The notes under the pieces are model-generated. The model saw only the letters and a program-made list of their open reading frames with translations, was not told the origin of the DNA and made no database searches. Made by a program: the position numbers and the translations under genes. A stretch of DNA of 45,453 nt from a bacterium (GTDB lineage: Bacteria; Actinomycetota; Acidimicrobiia; Spongiisociales; Spongiisociaceae): assembly GCA_028821235.1 (NCBI GenBank), contig JAPPGV010000148.1, positions 1-45,453 on the forward strand, written 5' to 3'. Shown in pieces: positions 7,188 through 16,422 of the stretch (the first letter of the stretch is position 1; each line of letters begins with the position of its first letter).

Positions 7188-10100
7188 CTAGGACCGCCCG
7201 TCCTCGGTATCGGCGGGCGGGGGCCACATCCTCGTGAGGAAGGCCAGCAGGAAGGGCAGGGCATCCACATACCCGGGCTTGGGCAGGAACAGCTTCTCCT
7301 CGGTGGCGTTCAGGATGGCTTCCGGCGCCAGGCGGTCGAGCCGGATCTCCTGCGACTGGCTGAGGCGAACCGGGCCAAGGCGGACCTCCCTGCGGAACTG
7401 GACGATCTCGTCGATCCCCACCCTGATGGCCTCGACCCGCAGGCGGGCCATGTCGAGCAGCCGCTCCGCCTCATCGGGGAGCGGGCCGTAGCGGTCGCGC
7501 CATTCCAGCGCCACGTCGGCCACGTCCTCCTGGGACACGGCCACCGCCAGGGTGCGGTACGCCTCGAGCCTCGCATGCTGGTCGGATACGTAGTCCTCGG
7601 GTAGATGCGCGTCGACCGGCAGATCGATCCGGACTTCCTTGATGGCCTCGGTGGCGGGCTCGGTGCCCATCCTCTCGGCGACCGCCTCCGAGACCAGCTC
7701 CACGTACATGTCGAAGCCCACCGCCGCGATATGGCCCGACTGCACCTCGCCCAGGATCGAGCCCGCTCCCCGGATCTCCAGGTCGCGCAGCGCGAGTTGG
7801 AGCCCTGATCCGAGATCGCTGGATTCACCCACGGCTTCCAGGCGGCGGTAGGCGGTCTCCGAAAGCGTGGTCTCGGGATGGAACAGGTAGGCGTAGGCCC
7901 GCCTTCCCGATCGTCCCACCCGGCCTCGGAGCTGGTGGAGCTGGGCTAGGCCCAGCTGGTCGGCCCGCTCCACGATCAGGGTGTTGACCTGGGGCAGGTC
8001 GAGTCCCGACTCGATGATGGTGGTGGCGACCAGCACGTCGTAGCGGTGGTCCCAGAAGTCGAGCATCATCTGCTCGAGGGTGCCTTCGTTCATCTGGCCG
8101 TGGGCCACTCCGTAACGGGCATTGGGTACCAACTCCCGGAGCCGGGCCACGGCGTGGTCGATCGAGCGCACCCGGTTGTGGACGTAGAAGACCTGGCCGT
8201 CGCGGAGCATTTCCCGGCGGATCGCCGCCGACACCACCCGCGGGTCATAGGGGCCCACGAAGGTGAGGATCGGGTGCCGATCCTCGGGTGGGGTGCGGAT
8301 GTGGCTCACGTCCCGGATCCCGGTGAGGGCCATCTCCAAGGTACGGGGAATGGGGGTGGCGGTCAGCGTGATCACGTCCACGTCCGTCCTCATGGCCTTG
8401 ATGCGGTCCTTGGCCTTGACGCCGAAGCGATGCTCCTCGTCCACGACCAGGAGGCCCAGCCTGCGGAACCTCACCCGGTCGGACAGCAGCCCGTGCGTCC
8501 CGATCACGATGTCCACCTGCCCGCTCTCGAGGCCGTTCACCACCCGGCGTGCCTGGGCGGGGGTGAGGAAACGGCTCAGCATCTCGACCCGGAGGGGGTA
8601 GGCGGCGAAGCGCTCCGAGAAGGTCTGGAAATGCTGCTGGACGAGGAGCGTGGTGGGACACAGCATGGCAACCTGGTACCCGTCCGCCACCGCCTTGAAG
8701 GCGGCCCGCAGGGCGACCTCGGTCTTTCCGAAGCCTACGTCGCCGAAGATGAGGCGGTCCATGGGGAGCGGGGACTCCATGTCCCTCTTGACGTCCTCGA
8801 TAGCGGTCAACTGGTCGGCCGTCTCCTCGAAGGGGAAAGCGGCCTCGATCTCGCGCTGCCAGGGAGTGTCGGCGGCGAAGGCATGGCCCTTGGCCGCGGC
8901 CCGGGCCCGGTGGACCGCCACCACGTGGTCGGCCAGGACCGAGGCTTCACGCCGCACCTTGTTCCGGGTGGCCGCCCAGTCGCGCCCTCCCATCCGGCTG
9001 AGACGGGGGGACTCCCCGCCGGTGTACTTGCGAACCGCCGTCAACTGGTCGGTGGGCACGTACAGACGGTCATCCCTGGCGTAGACGATCAGGAGGTAGT
9101 CCCGCTCCACCCCGGCGATGGTCCGGCTGATCAGCCCGTCGAAGCGCCCGATCCCGTGGTGGCGGTGGACCACGTAGTCGCCGGGCTCGAGGTCTTCATA
9201 TCCGGAGGCGGTCCGGCGGCGGGCGACGGGGCGGCGATGGGCTCGGCGGCGACCCAGTATCTCCCGCTCGCCCAGCACGGCCAGCTTCAGGGATGGAAGC
9301 ACGACTCCGGTGTGGATGCCCTCGGCGAGGATTCCCGAGCGGACCGGCCCGGTCACCCGCTCGATGACCGGCAGGTCCAGGCCGTTCTCCCTCAGGACGT
9401 CCGCCACCCGGTTGGCGGCCGGGGCGCCGTCCATGGCCAGTACCACGTCCGTACCGGCGAGCCGTAGGCGTAACAGCCCGGCGGTGACCGATTCCCGATC
9501 ACCGGGTTGAGCCTCCCAGTGGCCCACCGTGATGCCTCGGTCAGCCGGGGAGGCGGCCAGGGGAGGGCACTCCAGCACCTTGCCGGGGAGGGAGCGGTCG
9601 AGGTCTAGGAACAGGGCCGGCCGGTCCTGGTCGACCGGGAAGCCCTCTCCCCAGGTTCCGGCAAGGGCCTCGGCCAGGTCCTGCTCCTCCTCGGCGAGGT
9701 CCGTGGCCCGGGCTCTCATCCGGACCGGGTCGAGGAGGACGGTGGTGGCCGCAGGTGGGATCTCGTCCAGGAAGCAGCGGGCTGGGGCCAGCCACGGGAG
9801 CCAGGACTCCATCCCGGCGAACCGGAGCCCCTGCGCGAACCGATCCCATATCGAGGCCGCCCACGGGAGGCGGTGGTAGAGGTCCCGGGCTGCCTCCCGA
9901 ACCTCGGGGTCGGGGCGGAGCTCGCGGGCCGGATAGGCCCGTAACTCGTCGACCGAATCGGTGGAGCGCTGGGACCCGATCGAGAACACCCGGATCTCGT
10001 CGACCTGATCACCCCAGAAGTCGAGCCGGACGGGTAGTTCGGCCTGCGCCGGGAAGACGTCGAGGATGCCGCCCCGCACGGCGAACTCTCCTCGCGCCTC

Positions 10101-10571
10101 GACCCGGTCGGTGCGGGTGTAGCCGTTGGCGTCGAGGCGGCTGACCAGGGGCTCGAACGCCACCTCGGTCCCCGATCTCACCACGACCGGGCCGGTGGAG
10201 CACCCGCTGACCCGCTGGATGACGGATCGCACCGAGGCGACCACCACCAGGCCGCGAGGACCACCCGACAGCCGGTCCCGGACCTCCGACCGCGAGGCCA
10301 TGGTGGACAGGTTGGGGGAGACGTGCTCGAAGGGCAGGGTCTCCCAGGACGGGAACAGGAGTACGTCGTCGGTAAACAGCCGGAGGTCGGACGCGAGGTT
10401 CTCGGCTTCCGGATCGGATGGAACGACCACCACGACCGGCCCCCGGGCCGATCCGGCCAGCCCGGCGACGGTGATGGCCCGGGCTGCCACCGGCACCACC
10501 AACCGGTCGGGAGGCCGGGGTAGGTGGGCGTGGCGCCAGCGATCCAGGAGCGTGGAAAGGGGTGCGCGCAC
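7188..10571 (-). CDS. mfd: Transcription-repair coupling factor Mfd
   Basis: A 1127-residue full-length Mfd, the ATP-dependent translocase that displaces RNA polymerase stalled at lesions and recruits UvrA. Order of domains: UvrB-like N-terminal region (about 1-330), the CarD-like RNA-polymerase-interaction domain (EPGDYVVHRHHGIGRFDGL, about 460), RecG-like helicase motor with Walker A GDVGFGKTEVA (about 609), DEEHRFG (about 710), TLTATPIPRTLEMAL, and motif VI QLRGRVGRSGRRAYAYL. The C-terminal TRCF domain (from about residue 960) follows. Start is GTG at 10571. The dispersed repeat lies 33 bases beyond the stop. Confidence 0.98.
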   Translation of the reverse strand: MRAPLSTLLDRWRHAHLPRPPDRLVVPVAARAITVAGLAGSARGPVVVVVPSDPEAENLASDLRLFTDDVLLFPSWETLPFEHVSPNLSTMASRSEVRDRLSGGPRGLVVVASVRSVIQRVSGCSTGPVVVRSGTEVAFEPLVSRLDANGYTRTDRVEARGEFAVRGGILDVFPAQAELPVRLDFWGDQVDEIRVFSIGSQRSTDSVDELRAYPARELRPDPEVREAARDLYHRLPWAASIWDRFAQGLRFAGMESWLPWLAPARCFLDEIPPAATTVLLDPVRMRARATDLAEEEQDLAEALAGTWGEGFPVDQDRPALFLDLDRSLPGKVLECPPLAASPADRGITVGHWEAQPGDRESVTAGLLRLRLAGTDVVLAMDGAPAANRVADVLRENGLDLPVIERVTGPVRSGILAEGIHTGVVLPSLKLAVLGEREILGRRRAHRRPVARRRTASGYEDLEPGDYVVHRHHGIGRFDGLISRTIAGVERDYLLIVYARDDRLYVPTDQLTAVRKYTGGESPRLSRMGGRDWAATRNKVRREASVLADHVVAVHRARAAAKGHAFAADTPWQREIEAAFPFEETADQLTAIEDVKRDMESPLPMDRLIFGDVGFGKTEVALRAAFKAVADGYQVAMLCPTTLLVQQHFQTFSERFAAYPLRVEMLSRFLTPAQARRVVNGLESGQVDIVIGTHGLLSDRVRFRRLGLLVVDEEHRFGVKAKDRIKAMRTDVDVITLTATPIPRTLEMALTGIRDVSHIRTPPEDRHPILTFVGPYDPRVVSAAIRREMLRDGQVFYVHNRVRSIDHAVARLRELVPNARYGVAHGQMNEGTLEQMMLDFWDHRYDVLVATTIIESGLDLPQVNTLIVERADQLGLAQLHQLRGRVGRSGRRAYAYLFHPETTLSETAYRRLEAVGESSDLGSGLQLALRDLEIRGAGSILGEVQSGHIAAVGFDMYVELVSEAVAERMGTEPATEAIKEVRIDLPVDAHLPEDYVSDQHARLEAYRTLAVAVSQEDVADVALEWRDRYGPLPDEAERLLDMARLRVEAIRVGIDEIVQFRREVRLGPVRLSQSQEIRLDRLAPEAILNATEEKLFLPKPGYVDALPFLLAFLTRMWPPPADTEDGRS

Positions 10572-10631
10572 GACCGACCATCGTACCCGGCCCGTGTTCC
10601 GGAGGGGAGGCCGGCTCGTTACCGGGCCGGG

Positions 10632-11603
10632 TCAGGCGTCGGTGAGACCGGCCTCCCGGTACGAGTCGAGCGCACCCGCGAAGGTCTGGCGGGCGGATCG
10701 ATACTCCAATCCCAGCTCCCGGGCGGCGAGGGAACCGTCGTAGCTGGCGCCGTAGCGCATCAGATGCACGGTCTCCCGGCAGATGGGAACCGAACGGACC
10801 CGCCGCCCGATGAGGTCGGCCATAGGGCCCAGCGGAACCAGCAAGGGCCTGGGCAGGAACGTGACCGGGTGACGACGCCCGGTCAGCTCGCTGAGCAGAT
10901 CCCAGGCCTGGCGGAGGGTGATGGTGAAACCGCTCAGCACGTAGCGCCGGCCGGCGACTCCTCGCTGCTCGGCGGCGATGTGGCCCCGGGCGCAATCCTC
11001 GGTGTCGACGATCGAGATGGGGGTGTCCACCAGGAACCTGAGGCGCCCGTTCACCGCCTGGAGCAGCAGGTTGCCGGTACCGGTCGTCCGACCCCCGCCC
11101 TGGACGGAGGATGGGTTGACCACCACCACCTCCATGTCCCCCGCCTCGGCGCGCGCCACCAACTCTCCCTGGTGCTTGGACCGGGCATAGTGGCTGGCGT
11201 AGCGACCGGTGTGCTGCGTGGACTCGTCCCCGACCGTTCCCGGTCTCTCTCCCAGGGCCGCCACCGAAGAAGTGTGGATCAGACGCCTGACTCCGGCCCG
11301 GCGGGCAGCCCTCACCACGTTCCGGGTGCCCTCGACGTTGATCCGGTAGAGGGCGGCCGGATCAGCCGGGCAGAAGGACACCAGCCCGGCGATGTCGTAC
11401 ACCACCTCGCAACCCGACATGGCCCGGACCAGGGAATCAGGGTCCTCGATGTCGCCCGCCGACGGTTCGGCGCCCAGTCCTTCCACAACCGACGCCGCCT
11501 TCTCCGAGCGGGCCAGACCCCTCACCTCCCGGCCGGATTCCACCAGCCGGCGGATCACCGGCTGCCCGACCACGCCGGTGCCGCCGGTGACCAGGACGGT
11601 CAC
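10632..11603 (-). CDS. NAD-dependent epimerase/dehydratase family protein (extended SDR)
   Basis: A 323-residue extended short-chain dehydrogenase. The N-terminal VLVTGGTGVVGQPVIRRL is a Rossmann GxxGxxG nucleotide-binding loop. IEDPDSL is in the region that reads the adenine. YASHYARSKHQGE carries the catalytic Tyr-xxx-Lys, with the upstream Ser in HTSSVAAL. The substrate cannot be read from the sequence; hopanoid-associated sugar epimerases and dihydroflavonol reductase-like proteins share this layout. GTG at 11603 overlaps the pgsA stop in a GTGA arrangement, which fixes the start and implies coupling. Residues upstream of that in the same frame are not SDR-like. Confidence 0.88.
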   Translation of the reverse strand: MTVLVTGGTGVVGQPVIRRLVESGREVRGLARSEKAASVVEGLGAEPSAGDIEDPDSLVRAMSGCEVVYDIAGLVSFCPADPAALYRINVEGTRNVVRAARRAGVRRLIHTSSVAALGERPGTVGDESTQHTGRYASHYARSKHQGELVARAEAGDMEVVVVNPSSVQGGGRTTGTGNLLLQAVNGRLRFLVDTPISIVDTEDCARGHIAAEQRGVAGRRYVLSGFTITLRQAWDLLSELTGRRHPVTFLPRPLLVPLGPMADLIGRRVRSVPICRETVHLMRYGASYDGSLAARELGLEYRSARQTFAGALDSYREAGLTDA

Positions 11604-12190
11604 GAATCCGCGGTTCGTCCGGCGTGGCGGATCGCCTGCCGGAACTTGACGGCATAGTCCCAGCCCGAAGCGAACGTCACCGTGCCGGCGAACCACATCC
11701 AGTACTCGTCGAAGTAGAGCGGTCCCCACGGGTCGGGGAATCGCATCATCGCGAACCCGAGCGCGAAGAACTGGACGGCGGCCTTGGTCTTGCCGGCCAC
11801 CGACGCCGGAACCAGCGTTCCGTCGATGGCGACCACGCTCCGGATGGCCATCACCACGAACTCGCGGGTCATGATGATGACCGTCACCCACACCGATGCC
11901 CGGTCCACGGAGACCAGGGCGATCAGCACGCCGCTTACCAGGATCTTGTCGGCGGTGGTGTCCAGGAAGGCGCCGATTGTGGAGGAGATGCCCTGGCGCC
12001 GGGCGATGTAGCCGTCGAGGGCGTCACTGAGACCGGCGAGGATGACCAGCACGGTGGCGATGCCGAAGAGGTACCGACCGGTGGTGTGCTCGGTGGCCAG
12101 CACCAGGCCGATGATGGCGGGAACGCACATGACCCGGAAGAGAGCGAGCAGGTCAGGAATCGAAATAGGACTACCTCCCCGCGGCAACAC
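11600..12190 (-). CDS. pgsA: CDP-diacylglycerol–glycerol-3-phosphate phosphatidyltransferase family
   Basis: About 189-196 residues and several membrane segments. The CDP-alcohol phosphotransferase signature DG-xx-AR-x8-G-xxx-D-xxx-D is complete (DGYIARRQGISSTIGAFLD, then D). It makes phosphatidylglycerol phosphate or a related phospholipid at the membrane. The start is open. A strong GGGGAGGT (minus strand, 12180-12173) is ideally spaced before an ATT at 12166, giving a product beginning ISIPDLLALFR that matches where homologues start. The nearest conventional starts, GTG 12190 and TTG 12187, lie upstream of that ribosome site. I give GTG as the outer limit. The dispersed repeat lies directly upstream. 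Confidence 0.88.
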   Translation of the reverse strand: MLPRGGSPISIPDLLALFRVMCVPAIIGLVLATEHTTGRYLFGIATVLVILAGLSDALDGYIARRQGISSTIGAFLDTTADKILVSGVLIALVSVDRASVWVTVIIMTREFVVMAIRSVVAIDGTLVPASVAGKTKAAVQFFALGFAMMRFPDPWGPLYFDEYWMWFAGTVTFASGWDYAVKFRQAIRHAGRTADS

Positions 12191-12200
12191 TACACCGCGC

Positions 12201-12298
12201 CAGTGGTCTGTCTGTGGAACGGGTGTGGTATGGCGTCGGCAGCGACGGGACGCCGATGGCAGCCAGAGCACGCCTGGCTGTTTCGCAGACAGACCATT
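12201..12298 (-). mobile_element. Dispersed palindromic element, copy 2 (internally deleted)
   Basis: Inverted relative to the other copies and only ~98 bp. Both ends are intact (AGTGGTCTGTCTG and CAGACAGACCATTA), but about 70 bp of the conserved centre is missing. The junction falls at GCAGCG, a hexamer found on both sides of the segment in full-length copies, so the loss looks like deletion between short direct repeats. Its right end provides the TAA stop of glpK (12297-12299). Confidence 0.75.
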
Positions 12299-13793
12299 AA
12301 CCCGCCCAGTCCAGCGAGCGTTCCAGCGCTTGGCGCCATCTGTCGTACAGCATCTCTCGTTCTGCGGTGGTCATGTCGGGCTGCCACCGGTTGGCCTCGC
12401 GCCAACGGGACCGCAGATCGTCGAGATCACGCCAGAAGCCCTCGGCCAGCCCGGCCCCGTAGGCGGCGCCGAGAACGGTGGTCTCGTCCGTTCCGGGACG
12501 CACCACCGGGACATCGAGCATGTCGGCCTGGAACTGCATCAGCAGGTTGTTGACCACCATGCCCCCGTCGACCCGGAGTTCCCTCAGCGTCACGCCCGAG
12601 TCGGTCTGCATCGCCTCCAGCACCTCCCGGGTCTGGTAGGCCACCGCCTCGAGGGCGGCGCGGGCTATGTGCGACCGGGTCGAGAAGCGGGTCAGGCCGG
12701 TGATCACCCCTCGGGCGTCCGAGCGCCAGTGGGGCGCGAACAGGCCCGAGAAGGCGGGCACGAAGTACACGTCGCCGTTGTCCTCCACCGAGGCGGCCAG
12801 GGTCTCCACCTCGCCCGCGGTCGAGATCATGCCGAGGTTGTCGCGTAGCCATTGCACCACCGCGCCGGCGATCGCGACGGAGCCCTCCAGCGCGTACACA
12901 GGTGCTTCCCCGGCGATCTGGTACCCGATCGTGGTGAGCAGTCCGTGGGTCGAGGGGACCATCGTCTCGCCGGTGTTCATCAGCAGGAAGCAGCCGGTCC
13001 CGTAGGTGTTCTTGGCCTCGCCCGGGAGGAAGCATGTCTGCCCGAACAGGGCGGCGTGCTGGTCGCCCAGGATGGCCGATATGGGAACCCCCTCGAGGAC
13101 CCCTGTTCCGAGCCCGACCCTGCCGATGGAGGGAACGATCTCGGCCATCATGGCGCGCGGGATCCTCATGGCGGCGAGCAACTCGTCGCTCCAGGTCAGG
13201 GTGTCGAGGTCCATCAGCATGGTCCGCGAGGCGTTGGAGACGTCGGTGACGTGCCGGCCGTCGGCGACACCGCCGGTGAGGTTCCACAGCAGCCATGAGT
13301 CGATGGTTCCCATCGCCGCCCGTCCCGAGGCGGCCTGCTCCGCCAGCCCGTCCACATGGTCGAGGAGCCACCTGGCCTTGGGGCCGCTGAAGTAGGTGGC
13401 GAGAGGGAGGCCTGTGGCGGCCCGGAAGCGGTCCATGCCGTGGCCGGCCTCCAGTTCCCGGCAAAGCCGAGCTGTCCTCGTGTCCTGCCAGACGATGGCG
13501 TTGGCGAGGGGTGTGCCCGTGGAGCGGTCCCAGACCACCGTGGTCTCCCGCTGGTTGGTGATCCCGACCGCCACCAGGTCCCGGGTCGCCACGCCCGCCT
13601 GGGAGAGGGCCCGAGTGACCACGCTCTCCACGGAGGCGAGGATCTCCGCCGGGTCGTGCTCCACCCAGCCGGGCCGGGGGTAGATCTGCTCGAACTCCTC
13701 CTGGGCGGACGCCACTACCGCACCGTCGTGGTCGAAGACCATGAAGCGGGTGCTCGTGGTCCCCTGGTCGATAGCCCCCACCAATCGCACCAT
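12297..13793 (-). CDS. glpK: Glycerol kinase
   Basis: A 498-residue FGGY kinase that phosphorylates glycerol to sn-glycerol-3-phosphate with ATP. Diagnostic: [15 protein letters not shown] (N-terminal phosphate loop), [27 protein letters not shown], the glycerol-site [27 protein letters not shown] and the C-terminal ATPase motif [18 protein letters not shown]. Start ATG at 13793 follows AAGGAGGT. Its stop codon is contributed by the end of a dispersed repeat, so the native C-terminus may have been altered slightly on insertion. It sits between pth and pgsA, and its product is a precursor for phospholipids. No glycerol facilitator or dehydrogenase gene is adjacent. Confidence 0.97.
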   Translation of the reverse strand: MVRLVGAIDQGTTSTRFMVFDHDGAVVASAQEEFEQIYPRPGWVEHDPAEILASVESVVTRALSQAGVATRDLVAVGITNQRETTVVWDRSTGTPLANAIVWQDTRTARLCRELEAGHGMDRFRAATGLPLATYFSGPKARWLLDHVDGLAEQAASGRAAMGTIDSWLLWNLTGGVADGRHVTDVSNASRTMLMDLDTLTWSDELLAAMRIPRAMMAEIVPSIGRVGLGTGVLEGVPISAILGDQHAALFGQTCFLPGEAKNTYGTGCFLLMNTGETMVPSTHGLLTTIGYQIAGEAPVYALEGSVAIAGAVVQWLRDNLGMISTAGEVETLAASVEDNGDVYFVPAFSGLFAPHWRSDARGVITGLTRFSTRSHIARAALEAVAYQTREVLEAMQTDSGVTLRELRVDGGMVVNNLLMQFQADMLDVPVVRPGTDETTVLGAAYGAGLAEGFWRDLDDLRSRWREANRWQPDMTTAEREMLYDRWRQALERSLDWAG

Positions 13794-13849
13794 GTGCTTA
13801 CCTCCTTACCCTGGCCCGAGTGGATGGAACCGCCAATGCCGCATCCGGG

Positions 13850-14422
13850 TCAGGGCCGCCTGCCGCCGGCGAGTTCCATGGCTCTTTCGGGATCGGTCAT
13901 GAACTTCTCCACCACGTCGGCGGCATCGGCCACCAGATGGTCGACATCCTCGCGTTCTACGGCGGAGAACCGGCTCAGAACGTAGGCGGCCGGGTCCATG
14001 CGTCCGGGCGGGCGCCCGAGGCCGAGCTTGAGACGCCAGAAGTCGGTGGTTCCGAGCGATCCGACTATCGACCGCACCCCGTTGTGGCCGCCGTGGCTAC
14101 GGCCCGGCCGTAGCCGGAGCCGGCCGAAGGGCAGATCGATGTCGTCATGGATGACCAGCAGATCCTGCGGCTTCACCTTGTAGTAGCTGAGTAATGCCCG
14201 GACAGGTGGCCCGGTCACGTTCATCGAGGCGTTCGGGAGGGCCAGCAACGCGGGCTCGGTTCCGATGCGCGCCCGGGCCACCCGGCACCGGACCCGCCGG
14301 GGTCCCCGTCGCAGCCGGCTCTCCGACCGCCGCGCCAGGACGGCGACCACCTCGGCCCCGACGTTGTGGCGCGTGCCGGAGTAGGCAGGCTCAGGGTTAT
14401 GGAGCCCCACGATCACCGGCAT
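13850..14422 (-). CDS. pth: Peptidyl-tRNA hydrolase
   Basis: 190 residues; releases tRNA from peptidyl-tRNA that has dropped off ribosomes. Catalytic and binding residues are present: the Asn of the GLHNPEPAY segment, the catalytic His in TRHNVG, Asp in VIHDDIDLPFG, and Asn in GGHNGVRSIVGSLG. The usual GLGNPGPEY segment is altered here to GLHNPEPAY (His for Gly and Glu for Gly). Those are normally conserved and deserve a check, though the catalytic set is complete. It is 138 bases downstream of rplY, the usual partner, and 56 bases upstream of glpK. Confidence 0.95.
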   Translation of the reverse strand: MPVIVGLHNPEPAYSGTRHNVGAEVVAVLARRSESRLRRGPRRVRCRVARARIGTEPALLALPNASMNVTGPPVRALLSYYKVKPQDLLVIHDDIDLPFGRLRLRPGRSHGGHNGVRSIVGSLGTTDFWRLKLGLGRPPGRMDPAAYVLSRFSAVEREDVDHLVADAADVVEKFMTDPERAMELAGGRRP

Positions 14423-14560
14423 TGCTGTCGCTCACGGCGGTACAAGGGCCTGACCGGTGGGAGGGTGCTGAAAGAGACGGGGATGGGCCGGCCCGCGATA
14501 CGTCTACCTGGGATTTCGTTTCCGACTATCGGGCCAACCGGACATTCTTCAGTACCTCCG

Positions 14561-15217
14561 TCAGGCTTCCTGTTCGGTACCGGCCTCCGTGCCTTCGCCA
14601 TCCTCGCCGACCAGCAGGAGACCCTCGTCTTCCTCCTCGTCCTCTTCCTCGGTCTGGGCGATGGCCGGGAGGCTGACCACCAGGATCGGTTGGTCCGGAT
14701 CGTCCAGGTACTCGACCCCGCTCGGAGTGGGAAGGTCCGACACGCGCAGGGTGTCGCCTACTCCCAGGCCGGAGATGTCGGCATGGATCGACTCCGGGAT
14801 GGCGGTCACGAGCGCCCGAACGGTCACCGTGTTGGCGATCGTCTCGAGGATGCCTCCTCCCTCCCGGATCGCGGCCTGATCCCCGATCAGCTCGATGGCC
14901 ACCACGGCCTCGACCTCGTCGGTGAGGGATATCTTGAGGAAGTCCAGGTGGATGATGTCTCCCCTGGTGGGATGGCGCTGGAGCTGGCGGGCCAGGGAGG
15001 TGTGGGTCTCCTCTCCGATCTGGAGGTTGATCACCGCGTTTAGTCCGGCCTCCGTGGTCAGCGCCGAGCGGAGGTCACGGGCGCTCACCGCCACCGAGAG
15101 AGCGTCCGAGCCCCGACCGTAGAACGTGGCGGGCACCATGCCCCGGCTCCTCAACCTGCGGGAGCTTCTCGTACCGGTTTCGCGGCCGGTCTCGGCGCGC
15201 AGTTTGACGTTGGACAT
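14561..15217 (-). CDS. rplY: 50S ribosomal protein L25 (CTC form)
   Basis: 218 residues: the long, two-domain L25/TL5/CTC form. The N-terminal 5S-rRNA-binding domain includes VPATFYGRG and DIIHLDFLKI (about residues 1-95). A C-terminal β-domain follows, then a very acidic Glu/Asp-rich tail (last ~35 residues). The protein binds 5S rRNA at the central protuberance. I chose ATG at 15217 (MSNVKLRAE) because GAGGAG precedes it. The frame extends further upstream but not in a family-like way. It pairs with pth immediately downstream. Confidence 0.94.
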   Translation of the reverse strand: MSNVKLRAETGRETGTRSSRRLRSRGMVPATFYGRGSDALSVAVSARDLRSALTTEAGLNAVINLQIGEETHTSLARQLQRHPTRGDIIHLDFLKISLTDEVEAVVAIELIGDQAAIREGGGILETIANTVTVRALVTAIPESIHADISGLGVGDTLRVSDLPTPSGVEYLDDPDQPILVVSLPAIAQTEEEDEEEDEGLLLVGEDGEGTEAGTEQEA

Positions 15218-15335
15218 GGCAACTCCTCGAGAACACGGATGGGGGCGGGCAACCGCCGGACCGGGCCCGCCATGAAAACACACGCCCTGGACGGGCGGCA
15301 GGCATGCTAAGGATAGCGGTGGTGGTGGTCTGTCA

Positions 15336-16355
15336 TCAAAGGCTCGCCGAATCGGCGCTGACGTAGGCGGTGATCTCATCCTGGAGGGTCGCCTTGCGGT
15401 CGTCCGGAAGGAAGGTTGCCTCGATCGAGTTCCTGGCCAGCCGGACCATGTCCGTCCGGGTCAACCCGAGGGCTTCGGCGATCGCGAGGTAGTTGTCGCC
15501 CACGTAGCCGCCGAAGTAGGCCGGATCGTCCGAGTTCACCGTCACCAGCACCCCTGCGTCCATGAAGCGTTTGAGGGGGTGCCTGCGGAGGTCGGGGAAT
15601 ACCTGGAGCCGTTGGTTCGACAGGGGGCAGATGGTCAGGGGTACCCGCTCCCGGACGAGGCGATCCACCAGTTCCGGGTCATCGCCGGCCCTCACGCCGT
15701 GGTCGATTCGCCGGGCGCCCAGGACGTCCAGGGCCGAGCGGATGTATCCGGCCGGACCTTCCTCACCGGCGTGGGCGACCGGGATGAGCCCGGCCGCGAC
15801 CGCCATGCGGTAGGGCTCGGCGAACAGTTCCGGCGGGTTGCCCTTCTCGCCGGAGTCGAGGCCCACACCCTGGACGTGCTCGAGGTAGGGCCGGGCCGCC
15901 TCCAGGGCTTCGACCGCCGCCTCGGCGGGCAGGTGCCGGAGGAAGCACAGGATCAGCGTGGAGGTGATGTCCGGTGCGGCGTCCCGCTGGGCGCTCACGA
16001 ATCCCCGGATCACCGTCCCCATGTCGATGCCCCGTTCGGTGTGGGTCTGGGGGTCGAAGAAGATCTCGGCGTGGCGTACCCCGTCGGCCACCGCCCGGGC
16101 CAGGTAGGCGGCCATCAGATCGGCGAAGTCGGCCTCGGTCCGGAGCACCGCGGCGGCCTCGTAGTAGATGTCGAGGAAGGACTGCAGGTCCGCGAACGCG
16201 TAGGCCGCCTCGACCTCCTCGATCGAGCCGTACGGCAAGGTCACCCCGTTGCGTCGGGCCAGGTCGAACATCATCCGCGCCTCGAGGGTGCCCTCGATGT
16301 GGATGTGCAGCTCCGACTTCGGTAGCCCCCGGACGAACCGCTCCATATCTGTCAT
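15336..16355 (-). CDS. Adenine deaminase (Aah1/ADE type of the adenosine-deaminase family)
   Basis: 339 residues, a zinc amidohydrolase with a TIM barrel. Metal and catalytic motifs: ELHIHIEGTLE (H17, H19), PVAHAGEEG, IDHGVRA and NSDDPAYFGGY. The EIFFDPQTHTERG segment and the DDPAYFGGY ending favour adenine deaminase (adenine to hypoxanthine plus ammonia) over adenosine deaminase, which usually has TDDP followed by other residues. The gene directly follows a purine permease in the same direction, 67 bases apart with a hairpin between them. This supports a purine uptake and salvage unit. Confidence 0.88.
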   Translation of the reverse strand: MTDMERFVRGLPKSELHIHIEGTLEARMMFDLARRNGVTLPYGSIEEVEAAYAFADLQSFLDIYYEAAAVLRTEADFADLMAAYLARAVADGVRHAEIFFDPQTHTERGIDMGTVIRGFVSAQRDAAPDITSTLILCFLRHLPAEAAVEALEAARPYLEHVQGVGLDSGEKGNPPELFAEPYRMAVAAGLIPVAHAGEEGPAGYIRSALDVLGARRIDHGVRAGDDPELVDRLVRERVPLTICPLSNQRLQVFPDLRRHPLKRFMDAGVLVTVNSDDPAYFGGYVGDNYLAIAEALGLTRTDMVRLARNSIEATFLPDDRKATLQDEITAYVSADSASL

Positions 16356-16376
16356 GACCCGACCCCCGGGAACAGG

Positions 16377-16402
16377 GAGAGGGCGCCTGACGGCGCCCTC
16401 TC
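16377..16402 (-). promoter_or_regulatory. 11-bp hairpin between permease and deaminase genes
   Basis: GAGAGGGCGCC (16377-16387) and its exact complement (16392-16402) flank TGAC. It lies in the 67-base gap just after the permease stop and upstream of the adenine deaminase ATG. No T-run follows in the minus direction, so it is more likely an mRNA-stability or partial attenuation element than a full terminator. Confidence 0.5.
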
Positions 16403-16422
16403 CGGAGTCAAAGGTGGGTGGA

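Noticed and set aside
6938-7270. Extended N-terminus of the foldase with SSQGPLTKAYPQRY
   Set aside because: These residues are translated from the dispersed repeat. A lipobox and strong ribosome site mark the real start at 6937.
8046-9467. Long plus-strand open frame (473 codons) inside mfd
   Set aside because: It is antisense to a certain Mfd. High-GC codon bias creates such shadows, and its composition (His/Gly/Arg/Pro-rich) has no domain.
10009-10995. Minus-strand 328-codon frame spanning mfd and the epimerase gene
   Set aside because: It is a shadow frame crossing two real genes on the same strand, with no recognisable protein features.
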